From: Alphaproteobacteria bacterium | GTDB taxonomy: Bacteria; Pseudomonadota; Alphaproteobacteria; VGEJ01 | Direction: 5' to 3' | Assembly (NCBI GenBank): GCA_016869335.1 | Contig: VGEJ01000150.1 | Location: forward strand, 1 to 6,531 | DNA: 6,531 nt | Shown: positions 1-4,921 of the stretch, piece by piece | Position numbering within the stretch: the first letter of the stretch is position 1 | Layout: each line of letters starts with the position of its first letter | Program-made: the position numbers and the translations under genes | Notes under the pieces: generated by a model | Databases searched by the model: none | What the model was told of the DNA's origin: nothing | The model's input: only the letters and a program-made list of their open reading frames with translations

Positions 1-853
1 GCGCCGTCACCGCCTGGCGCAGCGCCGCGAGCGTCGGGATGCCGACCTGCTCGATGAACACGTCCTGGGTCGCGGCGGTGCCGCCCTGCATGCCATCGAG
101 CACGACGGCATCGGCCCCGGCCTTCACCGCGAGCTGGGTGTCGTAGTAGGCGCGCGCCGCCCCGATCTTGACGTAGATCGGCTTCTCCCAGTCGGTGATC
201 TCGCGCAGTTCCGTGATCTTGATCGTGAGGTCGTCGGGCCCGGTCCAGTCGGGATGGCGGCAGGCGCTGCGCTGGTCGATCCCAACGGGGAGGTCACGCA
301 TCCCGGCGACGCGTTCGGTTATCTTCTGGCCGAGCAGCATGCCGCCGCCGCCCGGCTTGGCGCCCTGCCCCACCACCACCTCGATCGCGTCGGCGCGCCG
401 CAGATCGTCGGGGTTCATGCCATAGCGCGAGGGCAGCACCTGATAGACCAGATACTTCGAGGCCTGGCGTTCCTCCTCGGTCATGCCGCCATCGCCCGTC
501 GTCGAACTGGTCCCCATGGCGCTCGCCGCCATGCCGATGGCCTGCTTGGCATTCGCGCCGAGCGCGCCGAAACTCATGCCGGCAATGGTGATCGGAATCT
601 TGAGCTGCAAGGGCTTGGCCGCGAAACGGTCGCCGATCACGACGTCGGTGGCGCAGCGCTCGCGGTAGCCCTCGAGCGGATAGCGCGACATCGAGGCGCC
701 AAGGAACACCAGGTCGTCGAAGTGCGGCAGTCTGCGCTTGGTGCCAAAGCCGCGGATCTCGTACACCCCTTGGTCGGCGGCGCGCTGGATCTCGGCCATG
801 ACGTGCGGCGCGAACAGGGCCGAGGGGCGCAGGTTGCGGGGATCGAGGGCCAT
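1..853 (-). CDS. glxD: FMN-binding glutamate synthase-family subunit (GlxD / MgsC type), 3' end outside window
   Basis: This is the catalytic subunit of a split glutamate-synthase-like enzyme. The family binds FMN and an iron-sulfur cluster and aminates a 2-oxo acid or, in N-methylglutamate synthase, transfers the methylamino group to make N-methylglutamate. The visible 284 residues start MALDPRNLRP and stay open to the window edge. Motifs in order are PITIAGMSFGALG (87-99), TGDGGM (119-124), QGAKPGGGG (163-171), YVKIG (227-231) and DGMQGGTAAT (253-262). These are the flavin and substrate loops of the GltB synthase domain. Family members run to about 440 residues, so roughly 150 residues are missing, including the region expected to carry the cluster cysteines. 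The ATG at 853 has GGAG six bases upstream (860-863). It lies 26 bases after the GXGXG gene, in the same operon. The family call is firm. The choice between GlxD and MgsC is inference, and the symbol follows the rhizobial name. Confidence 0.9.
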   Translation of the reverse strand, partial: MALDPRNLRPSALFAPHVMAEIQRAADQGVYEIRGFGTKRRLPHFDDLVFLGASMSRYPLEGYRERCATDVVIGDRFAAKPLQLKIPITIAGMSFGALGANAKQAIGMAASAMGTSSTTGDGGMTEEERQASKYLVYQVLPSRYGMNPDDLRRADAIEVVVGQGAKPGGGGMLLGQKITERVAGMRDLPVGIDQRSACRHPDWTGPDDLTIKITELREITDWEKPIYVKIGAARAYYDTQLAVKAGADAVVLDGMQGGTAATQDVFIEQVGIPTLAALRQAVTA

Positions 854-879
854 GACGGGCTCCGTGGCGCGGGCGCGGC

Positions 880-1563
880 TCAGTAGGCGTCGGCGTGATC
901 GACGTGGAAATGGTAGAGCCGGCGCGCCGAGCCGTAGCGCCGGAACGCGCCGGCGTCGGCCGGGATCTCGGCGCTCTCGAGCAGCGCGGCAAGCGCCTCG
1001 CGCTGTGCCGCCGTCATGTCCTTCTCGATGCAGTCGGCGCCGAGCCGGCCGACCTTGCCGCGCACGAACAGCATCGCCTCGTAGATCGAGTCGCCGAGGT
1101 CATCGCCGCAGTCGCCGCACACCACCAGCCGCCCGCGCTGGGCCATGAACGCGCTCATGTGGCCGACCGAGCCGCCAACCACGATATCGACGCCCTTCAT
1201 CGAGATGCCGCAGCGCGCGCTCGCATTGCCCTCGACCACCACCAGCCCGCCGCGACCAGAGGCGGCGGCGGCCTGCGAAGCGTCGCCCTTCACGCGGACC
1301 ACCCCGGACATGATGTTCTCGGCCACGCCCCAGCCGCAATGGCCGTGGATCGTGACCGTGGCCTCCCTGTTCATGCCGGCGCAGTAGTAGCCGGCATGGC
1401 CCTCGACCTCGACCTCGATCGGCACGGTCAGCCCGGCGGCGATGGCGTGCTGGCCGCGCGGGTTGAGGATGCGCCAATGCCGGTCGTTGGTCTCGCGCGG
1501 CAGCCGGTGCAGTGCCTGGTTCAGCGCGCGCACGGCGCCATCACCGAGATCGACTACGCTCAC
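880..1563 (-). CDS. glxC: GXGXG-motif glutamate synthase domain protein (GlxC / MgsB type)
   Basis: A 227-residue stand-alone version of the C-terminal beta-helix domain of glutamate synthase. In the large enzyme this domain is a structural spacer that positions the amidotransferase and FMN domains; here it should hold the neighbouring two subunits together in the cytoplasm. A right-handed beta-helix pattern of glycine-rich turns runs from about residue 44 to 175, for example HGHCGWGVAEN (73-83), EGNASARCG (111-119), VGGSVGHMSAF (129-139) and VRGKVGRLGADC (167-178). The C-terminus is a short helical region ending HADAY. I chose the GTG at 1563 because it overlaps the upstream stop as GTGA (1560-1563) and has GGGAG seven bases before it (1571-1575). 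The frame stays open to 1632, but that would run inside the amidotransferase gene. The overlap suggests translational coupling. There is no catalytic motif, as expected for this domain. Confidence 0.9.
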   Translation of the reverse strand: MSVVDLGDGAVRALNQALHRLPRETNDRHWRILNPRGQHAIAAGLTVPIEVEVEGHAGYYCAGMNREATVTIHGHCGWGVAENIMSGVVRVKGDASQAAAASGRGGLVVVEGNASARCGISMKGVDIVVGGSVGHMSAFMAQRGRLVVCGDCGDDLGDSIYEAMLFVRGKVGRLGADCIEKDMTAAQREALAALLESAEIPADAGAFRRYGSARRLYHFHVDHADAY

Positions 1564-2486
1564 GCCTCCGCTCCCGCGCCGGCGCCGCGCCCGAGGCTCC
1601 ACGAGTAGACGACGGTCGGCTCGGGCTCCCACACCACCGCGCGCTCGACGCCGGGCAGCCCGGCGAGACTGCGGTACTCCGAGGCCATCGCCACCCAGGC
1701 GTCGGTCTCGGCCAGCACCGCCGGCTTACAGGCGATGCCATCGCGCAGCACGGCGAAGCCATCGCGGGTGCCCATCGCGAACGTGTAGAAGCCGTCGAGG
1801 TCCGTGAGGCCGGCCGCCAATGCCTCCTTGAGGCTTGCCCCCTCGCCCAGCCGATAGGCGAAATAGCGCGCCGCGACCTCGGTGTCGTTGTCGGACTCGA
1901 AAGCCTGGCCCCGGCGGCGCAGCCACTCGCGCAGCCGGTTGTAGTTCGACAGCGAGCCGTTGTGCACCAAGCACATGTCGGCATCCGCCGTGAACGGGTG
2001 CGAGCCCGCCTCGGTTACCGCGCTCTCGGTCGCCATGCGGGTGTGGCCGAGCGCGTGCGAGCCTTCCGCCGCCGCCACTTCGTACTTGCGGCTGACCACC
2101 GCGGGTGCGCCGGTGTCCTTGTAGATCTCGATCACCTGGCCGTAGCTCATCACCCGCACCTCGGGGTGGTGGCTGGCGAGCCAGGCGCGCGCTTGCGCGT
2201 GTCCGCCGGCAAGCGTGAACACCGCGTGGTCGGCTCTGACATCGACATCGACCTCCTCATCGAGGTCAGCGCCGAGCGCGCCCGCCAGCTCGCGCCAGCG
2301 GAAGTTCGGATCGGCGTGGGCAAGCGTGAGCTTGGAGCCTGGCGCCGCGATCGGGCGGTGGTAAAGCGCGATCCCCGCGCTGTCCGGCCCGCGCTCGCTC
2401 ATGCCGATCAGCATCCGGCTGATATGCGCGCCGAGCGTCGGATGGAGCGCTGGATCCTTGAGGAACAAGCCGACGATACCGCACAT
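1560..2486 (-). CDS. glxB: Class II glutamine amidotransferase subunit (GlxB / MgsA type)
   Basis: A 308-residue N-terminal-nucleophile glutamine amidotransferase that hydrolyses glutamine and supplies ammonia to the FMN subunit encoded downstream. The sequence starts MCGIVGLF, and Cys2 is the nucleophile once Met1 is removed. That requirement fixes the start at 2486, although the frame stays open to 2633. Further family motifs are RGPDSAG (32-38), GHTRMATES (147-155), the NGSLSNY oxyanion-hole segment (176-182, Asn176 and Gly177) and DNDTEV (199-204). The stretch between 40 and 130 is the extra insert seen in this stand-alone family compared with the GltB domain. GGAG lies eight bases before the ATG (2495-2498). 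It is the first gene of the three-gene operon and overlaps the next by four bases. PurF and GlmS are excluded because the gene sits with the other two glutamate-synthase parts and lacks phosphoribosyltransferase or sugar-isomerase domains. Confidence 0.92.
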   Translation of the reverse strand: MCGIVGLFLKDPALHPTLGAHISRMLIGMSERGPDSAGIALYHRPIAAPGSKLTLAHADPNFRWRELAGALGADLDEEVDVDVRADHAVFTLAGGHAQARAWLASHHPEVRVMSYGQVIEIYKDTGAPAVVSRKYEVAAAEGSHALGHTRMATESAVTEAGSHPFTADADMCLVHNGSLSNYNRLREWLRRRGQAFESDNDTEVAARYFAYRLGEGASLKEALAAGLTDLDGFYTFAMGTRDGFAVLRDGIACKPAVLAETDAWVAMASEYRSLAGLPGVERAVVWEPEPTVVYSWSLGRGAGAGAEA

Positions 2487-2515
2487 CGCTCCCACTCCAG
2501 GGCCACGGGTGATCG

Positions 2516-2545
2516 TGTATAGACCAGCGCCGGCACCGGGCGCAA
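2516..2545 (-). promoter_or_regulatory. Putative sigma70-type promoter for the glx/mgs operon
   Basis: Read on the minus strand, TTGCGC (2545-2540) and TATACA (2521-2516) are separated by 18 bases. This would place the transcription start near 2509 and give a leader of about 23 bases before the amidotransferase ATG. The spacer contains an imperfect 17-base palindrome (2527-2543, arms GCGCC and GGCGC), which could be an operator. The call rests on consensus matching by eye. Confidence 0.4.
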
Positions 2546-2565
2546 CGCGCGCCGGGATAGTGCGT

Positions 2566-2594
2566 TTGACTCGGTAAATCCTCGACGTCATTCT
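2566..2594 (+). promoter_or_regulatory. Weak putative promoter for the DUF1636-type gene
   Basis: TTGACT (2566-2571) is a good -35 match. At 17 bases downstream the -10 position reads CATTCT (2589-2594), a poor match. It would give a leader of about 25 bases before the ATG at 2627. It lies back to back with the candidate glx/mgs promoter in the same divergent gap. Confidence 0.3.
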
Positions 2595-2616
2595 GGCTCC
2601 CTTCTGCGCGATCCGT

Positions 2617-2621
2617 GGAGG
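2617..2621 (+). promoter_or_regulatory. Ribosome binding site that decides the start of the DUF1636-type gene
   Basis: GGAGG sits five bases before the ATG at 2627. An in-frame GTG at 2615 overlaps this site and has no good site of its own. Later in-frame ATGs at 2780 and 2789, just before the conserved domain, also lack a clear site upstream. The site therefore supports translation of the basic N-terminal tail. Confidence 0.65.
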
Positions 2622-2626
2622 CCCGC

Positions 2627-3148
2627 ATGGCACGCACGACCGCCCCGAAACGCACCGCCGTCACCACCGCCACAAAGCGCCGGGCGGCGACGAAGGCTGC
2701 AGCCGCCCGGCGCGGTAGCGGCAAGCAACGGGAACGCGAGGGCGGCAATGGCGCCCCGCGCGGCGCCCGGCAGCGCGAGATGCAGACCATGTACGTCTGC
2801 CGCTCGTGCGTGTGGGACCACGCGGTCGAGGTCGATGGAGTGCGCCAGGGCGCGCTTCTTGCCGAGGCGATCGAGAAGATCTATGCGAAGTGGGCCCGGC
2901 GCGGCGACCTCAACATGCGCGTCGTCTACTGCCTCGGCGGCTGCCTCAACCCCTGCAACGTCGGCTTCCGCACCCGCGGCAAGTATTTCTATCGTTTCAA
3001 CAAGCTCACGCCGCAGAACGCGCAGGCGCTGATCGACTTCGCCGCGGCCTACATCGACAGCCCGATGGGCGATATCCCGCCCGCTGAACTGCCGAAGGGA
3101 CTGCAGGGCCACATGGTCGTACGCGTGCCGCCACCCGCGCGGCTCTAG
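2627..3148 (+). CDS. DUF1636-type predicted metal-binding protein with basic N-terminal tail
   Basis: A 173-residue protein in two parts. Residues 1-50 are a low-complexity tail rich in Ala, Thr, Arg and Lys, with about 15 basic residues. Residues 55-173 match the DUF1636 family (COG5469-like, predicted metal-binding, thioredoxin-fold ferredoxin-like). Key features are YVCRSC (56-61), YCLGGCLNPC (101-110) and the GKYFYRFNKL segment (118-127). The five cysteines 58, 61, 102, 106 and 110 could ligate an Fe-S cluster or another metal. Family function is not established; members are often near cobalamin genes in alphaproteobacteria, which I do not see here. The gene diverges from the glx/mgs operon across about 140 bases. 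The ATG at 2627 was chosen for its GGAGG site. If translation instead began at 2780 the product would be 122 residues, close to the usual family length. Confidence 0.8.
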   Translation: MARTTAPKRTAVTTATKRRAATKAAAARRGSGKQREREGGNGAPRGARQREMQTMYVCRSCVWDHAVEVDGVRQGALLAEAIEKIYAKWARRGDLNMRVVYCLGGCLNPCNVGFRTRGKYFYRFNKLTPQNAQALIDFAAAYIDSPMGDIPPAELPKGLQGHMVVRVPPPARL

Positions 3149-3193
3149 CCACTCGGGATCGCCCATCGCGGCGTGGATCGCCGTGTCGATCAG
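3149..3193 (-). pseudogene. Possible short relic of an SDR gene, opposite strand
   Basis: Directly after the DUF1636-type stop, the minus strand reads LIDTAIHAAMGDPEW. This matches LIDTDIHADYGEPNR, residues 189-203 of the SDR encoded downstream on the plus strand, at 9 of 15 positions. At DNA level 30 of 45 bases agree, and the three differences within identical-residue codons outside the divergent positions are all third-base changes. I see no convincing SDR similarity on either side, so only a fragment at most remains. Chance similarity in GC-rich antisense sequence is the main alternative. Confidence 0.25.
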
Positions 3194-3196
3194 GTG

Positions 3197-3208
3197 GCGG
3201 CCGGCCGC
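3197..3208. repeat. Perfect 12-base GC palindrome in the DUF1636-SDR gap
   Basis: GCGGCCGGCCGC lies 49 bases after the DUF1636-type stop. It could form a hairpin but has no T-run, so it is only a weak candidate for a transcription end or a protein-binding site. Confidence 0.3.
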
Positions 3209-3219
3209 GCCTGAGCGCC

Positions 3220-3248
3220 TTGACCGGCCCCGGGTGCGGTGATTCACT
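3220..3248 (+). promoter_or_regulatory. Weak putative promoter for the SDR gene
   Basis: TTGACC (3220-3225) is a good -35 match. With 17-base spacing the -10 position reads TTCACT (3243-3248), a weak match. It lies 32 bases before the SDR ATG, so transcription of the SDR and cysQ could start here independently of the DUF1636-type gene. Confidence 0.3.
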
Positions 3249-3280
3249 CCCCGTGCGACAACCCCTGACGAGGCGGGCGC

Positions 3281-4027
3281 ATGGGCAGAGTGATGGTGGT
3301 GACCGGCGCCAGCCGCGGCATCGGCGCGGCGACCGCGATCGCCGCGGCGGCGCAGGGCTATGCCGTCTGCATCAACTACAACCGGAGCCATGAGAAGGCC
3401 GAGGCCGTATCCCGCGCTGTGCGCGAGCACGGCGTCAGGGCGGTCCTGATCCAGGGCAGCATGGGGCGCGAAGCCGATGTGCTGCGGTTGTTCGAGGCCA
3501 CCGACCGCGAGCTTGGGCCGGTCACGGCCCTGATCAACAACGGCGGCATCGTCGGCACCGCCGGCCCGGTCGTGGATGCGTCGGCCGACATGCTGGCCGA
3601 GCTCTTCGCCGTCAACATCACCGGTTGCTTCCTGTGCGCGCGCGAGGCGATCAAACGGATGTCGACCCAGCGCGGGGGCAAGGGCGGCTCGATCGTCAAC
3701 GTTTCCTCGATCGCCTCGCGCCTGGGCGGCGGCGGCGCGCTCGTGCCCTACTCGGCCACCAAAGGGGCGCTTGACACCTTTACGATCGGCCTGGCGGGCG
3801 AGGTCGGGCCCGAGGGTATCCGCGTGAACGCGGTCAATCCGGGGCTCATCGACACCGACATCCATGCCGACTACGGCGAGCCCAACCGCCGCGTCGACTT
3901 CGCGCCGAACGTGCCGCTACGCCGCGCGGGAACCGCCGAGGAGGTCGCCAAGGTCATCGTCTGGCTGTGCTCGGACGAGGCGAGCTACGTCTCCCGAGCG
4001 CTGATCGACGTTAGCGGCGGCTGGTAA
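3281..4027 (+). CDS. Short-chain dehydrogenase/reductase, NADP-type, substrate unknown
   Basis: A 248-residue classical SDR, a normal length for single-domain cytoplasmic NAD(P)-dependent oxidoreductases. The Rossmann cofactor motif TGASRGIG is at 8-15. NNGG (86-89) stands where most members have NNAG. The catalytic set is complete: Asn112 in FAVNITG, Ser143 in IVNVSSIAS, Tyr157 and Lys161 in YSATK. The Ser-Tyr spacing is 14 residues, one more than commonly seen, through a GGGG loop. Arg12 in the glycine motif and the NYNRS end of the second strand favour NADP(H) over NAD(H). The proline-glycine motif NPGLIDTDIHADYGE (186-200) and C-terminal LIDVSGGW are typical. The ATG has GAGG seven bases upstream (3270-3273). 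It precedes cysQ by 60 bases in the same direction. General glucose 1-dehydrogenase or FabG-like labels are possible, but sequence alone does not set the substrate. Confidence 0.9.
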   Translation: MGRVMVVTGASRGIGAATAIAAAAQGYAVCINYNRSHEKAEAVSRAVREHGVRAVLIQGSMGREADVLRLFEATDRELGPVTALINNGGIVGTAGPVVDASADMLAELFAVNITGCFLCAREAIKRMSTQRGGKGGSIVNVSSIASRLGGGGALVPYSATKGALDTFTIGLAGEVGPEGIRVNAVNPGLIDTDIHADYGEPNRRVDFAPNVPLRRAGTAEEVAKVIVWLCSDEASYVSRALIDVSGGW

Positions 4028-4054
4028 CACCATCAGGTTTTGTTCATCCGGCAC

Positions 4055-4067
4055 GGGCATCATGCCC
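4055..4067. repeat. 13-base palindrome in the SDR-cysQ gap
   Basis: GGGCAT and ATGCCC flank a single central C. The element lies 20 bases before the cysQ start and just ahead of its ribosome site (GGAAGG, 4075-4080). As RNA the loop would be too small without opening base pairs, so a DNA-binding site is more plausible than a terminator. No T-run follows. Confidence 0.3.
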
Positions 4068-4087
4068 CGATCACGGAAGGACCGCCC

Positions 4088-4870
4088 ATGACGGATCGCG
4101 CATCCGAGACACTCGCGATCGCCATTCGCGATCTCGCGATCGCGGCGGGGGCGGTCATCCTGCGCATCTACGAGGATCCGATCGCGGTACGGGCGAAGGA
4201 AGACCGCTCGCCGGCAACCGATGCCGATGAGGCGGCCGAGAAGATGATCCTGGCCGCTCTTGCCCGGCTCACGCCGAGCATTCCGGTGATCGCCGAGGAG
4301 GCGGTGGCGGCCGGCCACGTGCCCGACATCTCAGGCGGCCGGTTCTGGCTCGTTGACCCGCTCGACGGCACCAGGGAGTTCATCAGCCGCAACGGCGAGT
4401 TCACCGTGAACATCGCGCTCATCGAGGATGGGCGGCCGGCGCTCGGCGCGGTGCACATCCCGGCCAAGGCCACGAGCTACTACGCCGCCGGCCCGGGCGC
4501 GGTGTGGCGGCAGCGGGCAGGTCACGGCGCGGAGGCGATCTCCGTGCGCGCGCCGGCCGCGGATGGGCTCGTCGTGGTGGCGAGCCGCTCGCACCGCGAT
4601 GCCAAGACCGACGAATGGCTCACCTCGGTGCGCGTCAAGAGCTTCGCCGCGGCGGGCAGTTCGCTCAAGTTCTGCCTGGTTGCGGCCGGCGAGGCCGACG
4701 TCTACCCCCGGCTCGGCCGCACGATGGAGTGGGACACCGCGGCCGGGCAGGCGGTGCTCGAGGCCGCCGGCGGCAGCGTCACGACGATCGAGGGCGTGCC
4801 GTTGCGCTATGGGAAGCCGGGGTTCGAGAATCCGTTCTTCATCGCCCGCGGCGCCCGAGCGGAGCGCTGA
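4088..4870 (+). CDS. cysQ: 3'(2'),5'-bisphosphate nucleotidase CysQ
   Basis: A 260-residue member of the Mg-dependent, lithium-sensitive inositol-phosphatase superfamily. CysQ removes the 3'-phosphate from 3'-phosphoadenosine 5'-phosphate, the by-product of PAPS reduction and sulfotransfer, and so keeps sulfur assimilation running. Metal-site motifs are in order: KEDRSPATDAD (37-47), IAEE (68-71), DPLDGTREF (90-98) and EWDTAAG (214-220). The last two are the diagnostic superfamily motifs. The DPLDGTREFISRNGEFTVN context (90-108) is characteristic of CysQ rather than SuhB or HisN. Length is normal. I start at the ATG at 4088, which has GGAAGG seven bases upstream; the frame is open upstream only through a TTG at 4040. 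It follows the SDR by 60 bases and may share its transcript. There are no signal peptide or membrane segments, although some CysQ proteins are membrane-associated. Confidence 0.93.
   Translation: MTDRASETLAIAIRDLAIAAGAVILRIYEDPIAVRAKEDRSPATDADEAAEKMILAALARLTPSIPVIAEEAVAAGHVPDISGGRFWLVDPLDGTREFISRNGEFTVNIALIEDGRPALGAVHIPAKATSYYAAGPGAVWRQRAGHGAEAISVRAPAADGLVVVASRSHRDAKTDEWLTSVRVKSFAAAGSSLKFCLVAAGEADVYPRLGRTMEWDTAAGQAVLEAAGGSVTTIEGVPLRYGKPGFENPFFIARGARAER
4112..4143 (+). repeat. 11-base direct repeat at the 5' end of cysQ
   Basis: CTCGCGATCGC occurs at 4112-4122 and 4133-4143, exactly 21 bases apart. It encodes the twice-occurring LAI-A segments in the first helix of CysQ. The core GCGATCGC octamer also occurs at about 3335, 5742 and 6186, mostly where Ala-Ile-Ala is encoded in GC-rich codons. 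Confidence 0.6.
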
Positions 4871-4902
4871 GCCGCGCGGCGCGGTGCCCGCGCGGGCATC
4901 GC
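4871..4902. terminator. Putative bidirectional terminator between converging genes
   Basis: The 51 bases between the cysQ and TPR-oxygenase stops hold two hairpins. GCCGCGCGGC (4871-4880) is a perfect 10-base palindrome. Next, GCGGTGCCC (4881-4889) can pair with GGGCATCGC (4894-4902) across a GCGC loop, a nine-pair stem with one G-U pair as plus-strand RNA. Neither is followed by a clear T-run. The call rests on position between convergent genes and stem strength. Confidence 0.5.
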
Positions 4903-4921
4903 ATCGAAGGGAGCGGTCGCA

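Noticed and set aside
254..1608. Plus-strand open frames opposite the FMN-synthase and GXGXG genes (254-886 and 895-1608)
   Set aside because: They are the complements of conserved coding sequence, have no ribosome sites of note and no recognisable motifs.
1512..2522. Plus-strand open frame of 336 codons opposite the amidotransferase gene
   Set aside because: The minus-strand reading has a Cys2 nucleophile and all class II amidotransferase motifs. The plus-strand reading shows only an Arg/Ala/His-rich sequence with no family resemblance.
2487..2633. N-terminal extension of the amidotransferase by 49 residues
   Set aside because: The catalytic cysteine must follow the initiator methionine, and a ribosome site lies before the ATG at 2486. 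The extension would also occupy the divergent promoter region.
2588..3865. Long minus-strand open frame of 425 codons spanning the DUF1636-type and SDR genes
   Set aside because: It runs antisense to two well-supported genes, has no recognisable domain apart from the short SDR-like stretch, and has the Ala/Arg/Asp/His-rich composition typical of frame shadows in GC-rich DNA.
4040..4087. Upstream TTG start for cysQ adding 16 residues
   Set aside because: The ATG at 4088 has a strong GGAAGG site at good spacing and gives the usual family N-terminus. The added residues look like translated leader.
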